A DNA stretch of 64,000 nt from Symsagittifera roscoffensis (Eukaryota; Xenacoelomorpha; Acoela; Convolutidae): positions 40,753,223 to 40,817,222 of the forward strand of contig NC_087066.1 in NCBI RefSeq assembly GCF_963678635.1, in the 5' to 3' direction. Each line of letters begins with the position of its first letter. Within the stretch, counting starts at the first letter, position 1. The notes under the pieces were generated by a model, which did not search any database, was not told where the DNA came from, and worked only from the letters and a program-made list of their open reading frames with translations. Made by a program: the position numbers and the translations under genes. Positions 10,551 through 20,157 of this stretch are shown here, piece by piece.

Positions 10551-11165
10551 TTGGATCCAAAATATTCATTTTTGAAGAATGTCAATAAAAAACATTTGAA
10601 TTCTCTCGAATTACTCTACAAGAAAAAAGAAAATTTTCCGTGTGATTTCCTTATTGATGAAATAGATGTAGATTCTTACTTTTTTCACAATTTTTTGGGC
10701 GTTTATGTTGTCCAAAATAGAGTTCTTCGACTAAGTAAAGGTCTCTTTAGGGAAACTAACTCAATCAAAGAATTTATTTTTGATCCTTATATTGCGTATC
10801 AAAGTTATAAACCTTTTGCTGAGTTACACCTGACTAGAAAAGAAATTTTATTTATTTTAGAAAACTTGAAGTTAATAAAAAAGTCGTACGATAATATTTC
10901 AAAGACTCTTTTTATTCCCTACCGAACTCCCAAATTTATCAAAACTCCACAGCAAAAATCTTTATTCCTCCATTTTTTAAAAAATTTTCAAAGTTCAAAA
11001 CCTTGCATGATCAGGTTTGGTATCAGATTTCCAGAGATTTGCTTTGAAAAATTCATCAATTTTGAGTTATCCTCTCAAATCTACATCAAAATCAAAGAAC
11101 TTGACTATCTGCTGAAAAATCAACAATTTCTCATCGATTATATACAAAAAATTCAGTTAATTTGA
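10551..11165 (+). CDS. 204-aa basic protein of the DNA-polymerase element, unknown
   Basis: The open frame has about 204 codons, rich in Lys, Phe, Leu and Ile, with no recognised motif. No in-frame ATG lies at its start: the frame opens upstream and the first plausible codon is TTG at 10551. The true start has therefore been lost or comes from an upstream exon. It sits just downstream of the CRE repeats. Its TGA at 11163-11165 overlaps the ATG of the next ORF by one base, which argues that the two are translated from one message. Confidence 0.6.
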   Translation: MDPKYSFLKNVNKKHLNSLELLYKKKENFPCDFLIDEIDVDSYFFHNFLGVYVVQNRVLRLSKGLFRETNSIKEFIFDPYIAYQSYKPFAELHLTRKEILFILENLKLIKKSYDNISKTLFIPYRTPKFIKTPQQKSLFLHFLKNFQSSKPCMIRFGIRFPEICFEKFINFELSSQIYIKIKELDYLLKNQQFLIDYIQKIQLI

Positions 11166-11323
11166 TGAGAAGACTTGCAGAGATGCTACTTTTATTAGTT
11201 TTTCTTCTTTTGTTACTTATATTGGCAAAATTTCTTATTTTTACAGCAAACAACTTTTGGTCATTTGTTTTTGCGATTGGTTTTGTGTATATTTTTACTT
11301 ATTTGGAAGACTTAAGTCCTTAA
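11165..11323 (+). CDS. 52-aa two-helix membrane protein (viroporin- or holin-like)
   Basis: ATG at 11165 overlaps the stop of the upstream ORF as TGATG. The protein starts MRRLAEM, then has a Leu/Val/Phe/Ile helix (about residues 8-26), a short NNF turn and a second helix (about 32-47), and ends in an acidic tail EDLSP. Positive N-terminus, short loop and two helices fit small pore-forming or spanin/holin-like viral proteins. The function is inference from shape only. It is intact although neighbours are decayed. Confidence 0.6.
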   Translation: MRRLAEMLLLLVFLLLLLILAKFLIFTANNFWSFVFAIGFVYIFTYLEDLSP

Positions 11324-11515
11324 AAGGTTTCTCTGATTGGATACGCCAACTTGAACAAAAATGAACATTTTTGTGATTGGAAACGACGATGTGTAAAATG
11401 GAGCTTTGTTTCCAATTGGACACGAGTTTTCTATAAGAATTCCATAAAAGGAAACTAAAATCTGATTGGACACGACCACAATCCAAATAAGGAAAATCCA
11501 TTCTGATTGGTTAAA
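11266..11515 (+). promoter_or_regulatory. Cluster of inverted CCAAT (GATTGG) motifs
   Basis: GATTGG or AATTGG occurs near 11271, 11336, 11373, 11411, 11463 and 11505, mostly spaced 40-50 bases and often as CTGATTGG followed by A-C-ACGA. It lies upstream of the 157-aa gene at 11701. NF-Y is the usual CCAAT-binding factor. Use here is inference. A shorter repeat of CTTAACTACCGTCAACT / CTTAACCACAGTCAACT follows at 11574-11650, close to the start. Confidence 0.5.
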
Positions 11516-11700
11516 CCCACACATCCCAGTTGAAGGCACCCCTCTCTCTTAACTAAAAATGCTTTTACTTTGAACTTAACTACCGTCAACTACCTCCTCT
11601 CTCAGCTCTAAATACAATAATTTCAACTTAACCACAGTCAACTTTCTCCCTCTCAACTGTAAATCTTGTTTTTACTCATCAACTCAACTTATTGCTCAAA

Positions 11701-12174
11701 ATGATTTTCTCAGTGCAAAACAGCAACCTTATGTTCTCGGTAGAATTTTCAGCTGATTTAGTACAAATCCAAGTGCGAGAAACAGTTTGTGGAGTTTTTC
11801 TGGCACGAATGGACATCCCAATCCAAGTCTGGCATATGGTGGAAGTGATGCGCAGGGATTTCAACGAACATCTTAGAACGCAAGTACCGCCTACAGAGAA
11901 TCAATTTGGAGAAATGCAAATGATGGAGGAAGTGGCCGAGCATGTGGGAATGAACTACCCCGAAACTCCTGACTCTAGATATGTGGCTCAACCATTCGAC
12001 GATTTCCTCTTTCCTTGGGAAGAGGGATCTGTGGACAACCCAATTACAATCGAAGAGGATGAGGGGTTCTCTGAGCCAAGAACTCCAGTCAGCGAACCAC
12101 CAGTGATGGAGGCAAGACCAGCTTTGCGCTCCAGAGAACTTGCAAAATTCTTCAGCTGCTCGACAGCTCTTTGA
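11701..12174 (+). CDS. 157-aa acidic protein of the DNA-polymerase element, unknown
   Basis: ATG at 11701 in good context (CAAAATG) opens 157 codons to TGA at 12172. The N-terminal half is mixed and folded-looking. The C-terminal half is acidic and proline-rich. An ITIEEDEG stretch near residue 117 resembles a SUMO-interaction motif with casein-kinase-like acidic context (inference). AATAAA follows within ten bases of the stop. It is intact. I recognise no family. A regulatory or structural protein would fit equally well. Confidence 0.6.
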   Translation: MIFSVQNSNLMFSVEFSADLVQIQVRETVCGVFLARMDIPIQVWHMVEVMRRDFNEHLRTQVPPTENQFGEMQMMEEVAEHVGMNYPETPDSRYVAQPFDDFLFPWEEGSVDNPITIEEDEGFSEPRTPVSEPPVMEARPALRSRELAKFFSCSTAL

Positions 12175-12177
12175 TTT

Positions 12178-12184
12178 GTAAATA
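12178..12184 (+). terminator. AATAAA poly(A) signal after the 157-aa gene
   Basis: AAATAAATTGG lies directly after the stop codon, a compact 3' end of the kind seen in DNA viruses and small elements. Confidence 0.5.
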
Positions 12185-12359
12185 AATTGGTTACTGTCTT
12201 GTGCTTTGTAATTTACTTTCTTTGCACCTACTAAATTTATTTTCAAGAGATAGGAACCAAGATATCATAGAAAATTTTATTAAGAAATTTCAATGGTAAA
12301 ACTTTGTTAAAATTGAAACTAATTAAAATCTGGTAAATACTTTTATAGAACTTTGTTCA

Positions 12360-13020
12360 AAGATGGCAAAAAAATTAATCCAATTTTTGCATACATGTTA
12401 AAAACTTTACATTAATTTTTGCACCATGCAAAAAATTTCATAATTTTTTTTGCACACTTGTTGAAAAAAATAAAGAAAATTTCGCAAATTAAGAAAAATT
12501 TCAGTAAATATTTTCGCATTTTAAAGAAAACTGAAAGAGGATTTCCTTGCACTGTTAATAATTAAAGTAAATTAAAATCTTTGTTTTAATTTTGATCATT
12601 AAAAAAATCTCTTTCTTGCATGTATATTCATCAAAAATATTGGAAAAACAATGTATGAAGATAGGGAATAGTACTCAAAGTCAGCAATTATGAAAAATTT
12701 CTAGCATTAATTTAACAAGTTTTTTACAAAAAATTTTTGCAATTTTTGCATATGAATAAGAAAAAAGAAGTTGAATTTTTGCATTTTTTTTCAAAAAAAT
12801 TACGAAAAAACTTGCATCTAACACAAAAATTTGTTGAAAATTTTTGCACACTTGTTAAAAAAACCAAAACAATTTTTGCATCTTGTAAAAAAGTTTAATT
12901 AAATTTTTGCAAACGTGTTGAAAACATCAAACCAAAATTTGCATCTTGCGAAAAAACTCTGAGTTATTTTTTGCACACGTGTTGAAAATTACATATTTAA
13001 TCGTTGAAAAAACTTTTGAT
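12360..13020. repeat. Degenerate repeats of TTTTTGCACACTTGTTGAAAA type
   Basis: Variants of TTTTTGCA followed by CACTTGTTGAAAA or TCTTGTAAAAAA recur about ten times, e.g. near 12450, 12845, 12880, 12910 and 12970. No gene is seen. Confidence 0.5.
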
Positions 13021-13063
13021 GCTAAATAAAAACAATTTTGATAAGATTTTCATAAACAAATAT

Positions 13064-13659
13064 TCAATTATTAATAGAAAAAATGATACGCTCACTATTT
13101 ACGGTACCATAACCATCAATAAAACAATCAACGATTTTCAACAAATCAGTCTCATACTTTGAGTTTTGTACTTTTCGAATTCTGTCTAAAAATGCTGAGC
13201 CAAGAGATTGCGTAGATGCAAGTTTTTGGTTAGAACTTAGATAATGTTTTTTGAATTTTTTGCGAACAAGTCGTTTCCTTGATACGGTTGGTGTTTTTTC
13301 TGCTCCTTTCCATCGTACATTAAGCTGAACTCCACAACTAAGTTGATTGAAGACTTCCCCACTTGATGTGACAATACTCGGAAAGAATCTGTGCTTGTAC
13401 AAAGTGTAAAGACAATCAAATTCTTGATATATGTATTGATATTTGTCTAATCTCTGGAGAATTTGGCTAAGGGATGTTCCAATTAAAATTATATGAAATT
13501 TGCAATTTCCCAAGGAACAAAAAGAATCGTGAGTAGAGACGCAATAATCTCGGGTTACTATGTATTTTTCGTAAAATCGTTGAAAACAGAAATATACAAT
13601 GATTTACTATTATAATCTGAATAAAAGCTGGGAAGAGCTTGACACATAGCAGCTGCCAT
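13064..13659 (-). pseudogene. Unknown gene of the DNA-polymerase element, one frameshift
   Basis: ATG at 13659-13657 (context CCCAATGG) opens MAAAMCQALPSFYSD and runs about 33 codons to an A run near 13563. A one-base change then moves the reading into a second frame that stays open for about 165 codons to 13064. The second part has a basic stretch (RKRLVRKKFKKH) and several cysteines in its first half. No family is recognised. The start faces the CArG promoter at 13.7 kb and is divergent from the gene at 13865. Confidence 0.5.
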
Positions 13660-13708
13660 TGGGAAAAAAGATTTTTGCAGAAAATGGTGGAGTTATATAG
13701 TAGTAGTA

Positions 13709-13790
13709 ACGCCTACGCAGCTTCCATATAGGGAAAATTGTTCCATATTTGGTACTACTTCCATATATGGAAATGGCGATGACTCATACT
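13709..13790. promoter_or_regulatory. Divergent promoter with CArG boxes and an AP-1 site
   Basis: CCTACGCA at 13712 repeats the word that heads each CRE unit at 10.3 kb. Two perfect CArG boxes follow, CCATATTTGG (13743) and CCATATATGG (13761), with a near match CCATATAGGG (13724). TGACTCA, the AP-1 core, is at 13780. Known binders of such sites are SRF/MADS and bZIP factors. Activity is inferred. Confidence 0.6.
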
Positions 13791-13864
13791 GCTTACTTCC
13801 ATTTTCATTTAATCTCAAACTAATTTCTCTCATTTCTCCTCATCTGATCAGTTTGTTCTTCAAA

Positions 13865-14403
13865 ATGTGCTCGAGAAAATTGATAGTCCCAACTTTATTG
13901 AATTTTCAAAAAATCAAAAAAGAATTGGGAGATTTGTTTGGTTCCAAAAATCCTACAAGGTGAAAATATGCTTGGAACCGTGCTTTCAACTATTAAAAGT
14001 AAATGATTTGGGACAATTTGAAAAGTCTCAACAAGTCTATCTTAGTGAAAAAGAAGGCGAAGCAATATCAGCAATACGGAATACTGTTATTCACGATGCT
14101 GAAAATCTTGGACTCGTACCAATATATGAAGCCAAATTTGGCAGAGAATCAACTATGGATCAGGAGCTCGACATCTGTAATCGAGTATATGAAATAGCAA
14201 CGTACAACATGAGGAGGGTGTGTGTCACAATCAAGAAGTACAACGTGAGCAAGCCACCCTACATTCAGATTCGACTCTTCACTGCAAAGGAAAATGAAGA
14301 CTTGAAGCAAGTTGCATATGTCAACTATACTATGAATGAATTCAAAGAGCTGTCCCAAATATTGGGAGACTTTATGTTTGTTGATAATTGTAAACCTCAG
14401 TAA
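13865..14403 (+). pseudogene. 178-codon gene, possible PC4-like single-strand DNA-binding protein; start frameshifted
   Basis: ATG at 13865 has the same CAAAATG context as the 11701 gene, but the long frame (13867-14403) is offset by one base, so the start codon is separated by a small indel. The C-terminal 55 residues read RRVCVTIKKY, then IQIRLFT, then DLKQVAYVN and EFKELSQIL. This order of basic, IxIR strand, lysine turn and helix recalls the transcriptional coactivator PC4 fold. The match is by eye and weak. The 14.9-kb gene shares the pattern. Confidence 0.45.
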
Positions 14404-14907
14404 AACTTTGTGATGTTTTGCATGTTTGGTAATTGAGATATTATTGGTCCAAAACTATTTTTTCTCACTAAAGTGTATAATTAGAGCTATAACATCTGAG
14501 GAAAAGTCAGACAAAACATACAATTTAATCAAAATTGACATAAACACTAACCAATTATGAAATGATTTTCCAGTATTTGTTAATGAAATTACAGATAAAT
14601 TTATTTAAAAACTGTTTTCATCAAAATTTAGCTAAATTTTGCCTCAATTTAAGAAAATTACAAACAAGAATGTATATTTAGTTGAAAACATTATCATTAT
14701 TTTTTTAAGATTTTTTGATTTTCATTGGTTGTTTTCAGTTTTTTCTGCCTTAATTTGAGGTTTTTATTCGCTACATGAATTTACTTGAAACCAATTAGAC
14801 TCTAAATAATTTAAAAAATATTTACGGTGATTGTTACTACAAAATACTTTAAAAATGATAAAACAATTCGAGTTTTTTAAGTTTCTTCATATATTTCAGT
14901 AAGAAAA

Positions 14908-15454
14908 ATGTTTCCATCAAAAGCGTTTTCAATGTCAGATTTTAAAATTGAACTACTACAAAAAACTACAAGAGTGGTGGACAGATGAAGTTGATGGAGA
15001 TTGTATTAGTTTTAACTTGTATAGAAACACAGAAAGTTCAATAGTTTTGTTAAAAAGATCGAGAGGAGATTACAAAAAAGAAGAGTACTGTCAAATTTAT
15101 CAACAATGTTTTTATTTAGAAGAGCTAACTCAGATTGAGTGGTCGATCAGTAAAAAACAAAACAATGGAAGAGCCTATGAAACAAAAATTTGAGATAAGG
15201 AACATCAATTCGATTACTGTTTTGAATTTGATACAAACACAAAATCCAGATTTGTCAGAATATCTTTTGATCATTTATCCAAATTTAAAAGACTTCCGGT
15301 TGTTTATACTACAATATACCAAAAAGAAAACGATAAAAACGTATATTTTGCTAATTTCTTTTTTCACTGGTTAGAAATAGCACAAATCGAAAAATTTTTG
15401 ATCGAAATTTCAAAATTTGAATTGAATATCGAAAAAAAAAACAAAATAAACTAG
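14908..15454 (+). pseudogene. Probable paralogue of the 13.9-kb gene, broken
   Basis: ATG at 14908 or 14932 lies one base out of phase with the main frame (from 14948), which then runs to TGA at 15191-15193. After that TGA the same frame stays open for 86 more codons to TAG at 15452. The part after the stop (RFVRISFDHLSKFKR, then YFANFFFHWLEIAQIEKFL) lines up in order with the C-terminus of the 13.9-kb protein. So this is one gene with an early indel and an in-frame TGA. Confidence 0.5.
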
Positions 15455-15694
15455 ACAAGAAATCTCATTTATCCCAATAGGGTATCAACCTTCAAATCTT
15501 GGTTATGTTGGAAAAATTCGATAAAATATATTGATTAAGAAGTTTCATAAACATAGTCTGGTTCTGATCTACAAAGTTTTTTAAAATCTGTGATTACTTC
15601 ATTCTGATTGTTTATTAACAAAAATAATGTCTGTGAAAGTATCCTCAAAATCCACAAATTTTAAAGAAATTGTTGAAAAATTCATGAGAAGAAG

Positions 15695-15950
15695 AGCTCA
15701 ACTCTGATTGGTTGACAATAAATTTCTTGAAAATTTTATGACTTTTGAAGCTCAATTCTGATAGGTTGACATTGATATTGTTGAAAATTACATGACTTTT
15801 GAAGCTCAATTCTGATTGGTGGACATTGAATTTGTTGAAAATTACATGACTATTGAAGCTCGATTCTGATTGGTTGATATCAGAAAATATAAAAGTTTCC
15901 TTGTAATTAATGCTCGATTCTGATTGGTTGATACTTTTAAAAACTCCATG
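15695..15950 (+). repeat. Five 54-55-bp tandem repeats with inverted CCAAT motif
   Basis: Units begin GCTC(A/G)ATTCTGATTGG at 15695, 15750, 15804, 15858 and 15912. The core TTCTGATTGGTTGA is the best kept part. It lies upstream of the second zinc-finger gene (16146) and looks like an upstream promoter array. The minus strand is open through it because 54 is a multiple of three. Confidence 0.7.
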
Positions 15951-16145
15951 GTAAGATTGGATGATTTTTATTTCAGCTAGGCTAAATAGCATATCCATTC
16001 TGATTTTCTTTCTCGTTAAAAGCAATTGGTTAATAAGTTTGCTGTTTTTATTTACTTTTATTCATTTTTTGAGGCTATTCAACTCACCTTATCTAAGAAT
16101 TTGGTACATTTTAAATCTCCCATTTAATTTTTCATTACTATTGAG

Positions 16146-16617
16146 ATGCCGTGACTCAATAGAAACGAAAGAGTTGCATGTCTTGAAAGTGGCAGGGAAT
16201 ACACTCACAAAAATGCATCAAGACATCCTAGAAAATGTGGTGTTTTGAAGTGTTCTAACTGTAATTTTTACACTTATAGCAGCGAGGAACTCGCTAATCA
16301 TTTCAAGAAGAAGCATTTTCAGCATAATGTTAAATTTTGTGCTCAGCAGTCTCCAAACACACTTCAGGAGATGGTAAATTTTTTAATGTTAAAAAAAACA
16401 TAGAAATTACTATGATTATTAGTTTTTACTGAATCTGAAAGGTCTCAGCAATTGTAACAAATCTAGTCAGAAATTATACAGTGTTTTCATTACATTACCT
16501 GAACTGTCATTTTTTTTATTCAAAGGTTTTGATTGATGTTAAAGACAGCAAAAATCGAGTTCAAATCGTCGGTAAGCTTTCCATGGAACTTGATCCGAAA
16601 ACTTTTAATCAACAGTA
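16146..16617 (+). pseudogene. Second copy of the polymerase-gene zinc-finger leader, two exons, stop at codon 3
   Basis: ATG CCG TGA CTC AAT at 16146 matches the start of the polymerase gene (MPTLNRNE) except that codon 3 is TGA. The frame continues with a first finger region (YTHKNASRH) and then CSNCNFYTYSSEELANHFKKKH, a C2H2 finger matching the second finger of the polymerase leader. After QEM a GTAAAT donor is followed by an acceptor (TTCAAAG) near 16526, and 31 further codons lead to TAA at about 16618. The polymerase domains are absent, so this is a stand-alone finger protein in opposite orientation. Confidence 0.6.
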
Positions 16618-16619
16618 AA

Positions 16620-18940
16620 AACTCCCTTGGTTGCAAGCTTGCGGAGACTTTGATGTGATAAATTTAAAGTAGAGTGCATAACATTTGCTAACGAGATTTT
16701 ACGTATGCGCCTAAAAATTGTACAACTTAGATATTCGGAAAACATCAACTAGTTGAAAGGTTTTTTGTAGTTACTATTTTAAATTTTTCCTTGTTTAGTG
16801 CTTGTAAAAGTGTTCATGGAGAAAAAATCTTTTAAAGCAGATAATGTGGTTTGAATTATTAAGAATTATGTTTTCTACTGTTTTTTTTTTTCGATGATTT
16901 CAGAAAAGAAATTGATAAATGACCTGGAAAAAATGTATATTTTGCTAAACTTTGAAAGTTTCAAGATAATGATATGCATCATTCCAAATAAATAGAAATT
17001 CAGATTTCAAACAGCATTATACAGTTATGAGGTTGAGAAAATCCTTTAAAGGCTTTTAGTAAAGGGTTTATGGTGTTAGTTCAGCTTCGTATTATTGAAC
17101 GTTTGTTGAAACGATACATTTTCCATCTAAAATTCAATTTTCAAGTAAAAATTTGCCAAATTGGATTCATTTGGTAGATAGTAGATGAAGCAGAAACTGA
17201 GAAAATGCAAAAATGAGATAGAAACTCAATTTATTCCTTAGGAGTTTTGAGTTAATTTTACTAAAATTTAGCTTAAAAAGTATATCTTGAGAAAAAATCC
17301 GACATAAAAATTTTCAAAGTCTTTTATTTATGCGTAATTGATTAGAAAAAATTGTTATCATTTGATATATAAGGTACTTTATATGAAAGATCAAATGTTT
17401 TGAGGATAATTTTTGTGAAGAAAACCCAATTCGACATCTTTTGGAAGAAGATACATAAAGCATCAATCAAAAACTTGCTTTCAAGATCTACATTTCCTTG
17501 CTATATACAATACACAAAACTACATTCATACACAATACTACATAGAATATACAACACTATATACAATACATTACTACATTTTTACTACATAGAGTTTTTT
17601 TCTTAAAAATTACACAATTGTTCCAGTTTGCACCTCGATTTGCTTTGCTAAATCAATTTTTTGAGACTCGCTCTTTCAGAAGTTTTTATATTGTAGATGT
17701 TAGGAACTAGGTTCTCTTGCGTATTTCCGGAGATTTTCAGATTATAACTAATAGAGCTGCTCCTAATTTGTTCTTAGATCGTAAAAATACACCTTTATAT
17801 TCTCATTTTGTACATATATTTTTGAATGCTTTAACTAGCACCAATTCTTTCTCTTTTGGATATTTTTGAGAAAATTTCCGTCATAAATTAAGAAAAAAAA
17901 GCAAGTTAATAACTATTTTGCAAGAAAAGTGATAGTTATTGATCCCAAAATGTGTATTTTTGCTTAAATAGTTTACGATAGCAACTGAACAAGGGAACCT
18001 TGAGGAAGATATTAACATTTTTTATTGTAACAATCATACGGTATCAGTTCTAATTTCATCTCTGCCAACAAATTGTTTGTTCAATTTATACTATTTTCCT
18101 CCTAAATTCTCCAGTTTTGACTAAATTTTCTAGTAAAGTGTGTTCAATAGCGAAAACATGAATTAAAACGAAAAGCAAGAATAACTTTAAAACATGGAAA
18201 AACTCTACGGAAAATCTTGAAAGTTATGTTGCAGAAGCAACAGAGAGATAATCAGCAGTTATGAAGAAGTTTTTGTTGAATTTGAGCCAATATCGAATAA
18301 ATTTTTAAGAAACATTTATCCCATTTTAAACAATTTTAGCAATAAACTGTTCATTTTTTATCAATAATCTGAAATTTCTAATTTTTAACTGAAAAAATTT
18401 CTCACAAGTTGTAATTTTTGTACAACTTTGGGTAATTCAATGAGAAAAAAATGAGGAGAAGTTGAATCATGGAGTTTGATTTAGAAATTTCAGATAATAT
18501 TGCCCTTAATGTTCATTTGAATTGAGATTCCTAAAAATAATCCCTGAACTGGACAAAAACAAACAGTTAAAAACCAAAATAAAAGGTTCAAAATGAAAAA
18601 TTTCATGTAAATTTGATTAGTTTTCATTTTACCTTCTCGAAAATTACGACTAATTTCACTGTTTTCCGGAAGTTTCAATATTGATTCTGCTACTATGAAT
18701 CTTCTTTTCAGTGTTTAGAGCATTATATAACCAAATATTTAGCTCAAATTAAGGTAAACTTCATTGTATTTCAATATTTTGAGAAAAAATTGTGGAAAAA
18801 GTCATTTTTTTATTCAAAATTTTGTATCATTGTCTCAACATAATGCCAACTAAAATACAGTCTTAGCTAATTTTTAAAATCTATACGTAAAAGTATGTTT
18901 AAAATTAGATCAAAAGCAACATACAATAGCCAAAGTTATG
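16620..18940. other. AT-rich part of the element without recognised genes
   Basis: No convincing gene is seen on either strand. A stretch at 17500-17590 repeats ACAATACTACAT-like words. A 45-codon minus-strand ORF ending at 18490 (start about 18627) has a hydrophobic, signal-like N-terminus, but it has no supporting context. Confidence 0.5.
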
Positions 18941-19060
18941 AGATTTCTGCAATTTTTTCCAAATAATTGAAATTTTTGCAATTTTTTCCAAATACTTGAA
19001 ATTTTTGCAATTTTTTCCAAATACTTGAAATTTTTGCAATTTTTTCACAAAAAAAATTTG
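18941..19060. repeat. 29-bp tandem repeat, about four copies
   Basis: GAAATTTTTGCAATTTTTTCC followed by AAATACTT is repeated with almost no change directly inside the right TIR. The A/T runs fall about every ten bases, as in nematode PATC sequence. Confidence 0.75.
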
Positions 19061-19146
19061 AATTTTTTTGAAACTTCAGTAGTTTTCAGCATTTTTTCAA
19101 GTAGATAAAAATGAGATTATCTTATAAATTAGGTTAAATAATAGCT

Positions 19147-19562
19147 AATCTTATCGTGTTTTGAATTTTTTTCGAAAAAATTTTCAATTTTTTTGATAAA
19201 AATTCCAAATTTTTGCACAAAAACTCTTACCATTGACTTACCATGCAACAAAAAACTAAAAATATAACCTTAATTCTACAATCTACTCGTAATTAAAAAT
19301 TAATTGTTCCCAATTAGATAAGGCGCCCCCAAAAATTTTGCGAAAAAAATAAACATTTCCACACAAAAACCAAAAAAAAATACGTTTTTTGTATCATTAT
19401 CTTACCATCACACAAACCATAAAACCTTACCATCGGTATTCCCGATCTTAATAACTTGTAGACTCTATACCCAATCTTAATACATAGCATGGAAGACCGG
19501 AAGTCTATAACGTATCTTAATACATGGTGTCTTCCATGCACCCCCCCCCCCCTGATCAGCCT
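19147..19562 (-). repeat. Right terminal inverted repeat of the DNA-polymerase element
   Basis: It is the inverted partner of 5139-5554, of equal length, including the mononucleotide run next to CTGATCAG at the tip. Confidence 0.9.
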
Positions 19563-19576
19563 CAACATCTACTACG

Positions 19577-19613
19577 CAAGAGGAAAAGTCTAATAACTCT
19601 TAGTTAACCAACA
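19577..19613. repeat. Direct repeat flanking the DNA-polymerase element, right copy
   Basis: Same orientation partner of 5101-5138, lying 14 bases outside the right TIR. The CAAGAG next to the left TIR also occurs here at 19577. Confidence 0.6.
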
Positions 19614-20157
19614 TCTTTATCGCAAATTGAAGTGGTTCGGCAAATTGAACTCGGAATCTTCAAGTTGCAAGCGGAAGCCACTTGCAATTGAACATTTGTT
19701 CATCATTTGCGGAATCCACTTAATTTTGCAAAATCCATTTTTATTTGTGGAATACAGAACAACTAGCTAGACTCGCTATTTGCGGAATGCGGAACAAAAC
19801 TAATGTGCCGACATCTTACAGTGACCTACAGACACCAAATTATGCACCTGTCGATCTCTGAATTATTTTCTTTTTAGTTTTTATTTGTTCATTTTTAGTT
19901 CGTTCAATATTTTCAACTTTAAATGCAAGTTTGATCTTATTACCTTTTTAACTAAGTTTTTCTTCTGAATTTTTTGAATTCAAAGTTTTTGAAAACATCA
20001 TAACAACTCTAACGATTTAATATTGATCATGAACATTTCAATTTTTCTCAAACTCGTGATTTAAGAAAAGTTTCAGTTTTACAAAATGATAATTTTTGGT
20101 GCCATTTTGAGTGGCCTCAATATCATAATAAAACTGGTTAAAAAAATGAACACCTTA

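Larger units (their letters stand above)
5139..19562. mobile_element. 14.4-kb Maverick/Polinton-like DNA-polymerase element, decayed
   Basis: It is bounded by 416-bp inverted repeats that begin AG and end CT, as Mavericks do. It sits in the intron between gene A exons at 22.6 and 5.1 kb. Contents: family-B DNA polymerase (minus), a 204-aa ORF overlapping a 52-aa membrane protein (plus), a 157-aa acidic protein (plus), a broken gene at 13.1-13.7 kb (minus), two related genes at 13.9 and 14.9 kb (plus) and a second zinc-finger gene at 16.1 kb (plus). I looked for retroviral-type integrase, FtsK-like ATPase, cysteine protease and capsid ORFs and recognised none. Most genes carry indels or stops, so this copy is not autonomous. 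A clean 6-bp target duplication is not visible (CAAGAG on the left, CAACAT on the right). Confidence 0.8.

Noticed and set aside
15645-16025. 126-aa minus-strand ORF with an 18-residue repeat (NQSELSF type)
   Set aside because: The repeat is a 54-bp DNA repeat whose best conserved part is the CTGATTGG core, one unit is 55 bp, and it lies where the promoter of the 16146 gene is expected. Coding use is not excluded.
18941-19060. CRISPR-like regular repeats
   Set aside because: Head-to-tail 29-bp units without spacers, in eukaryotic DNA.
19314-19568. 84-aa minus-strand ORF in the right TIR
   Set aside because: It depends on a G run of variable length and is broken in the left TIR.
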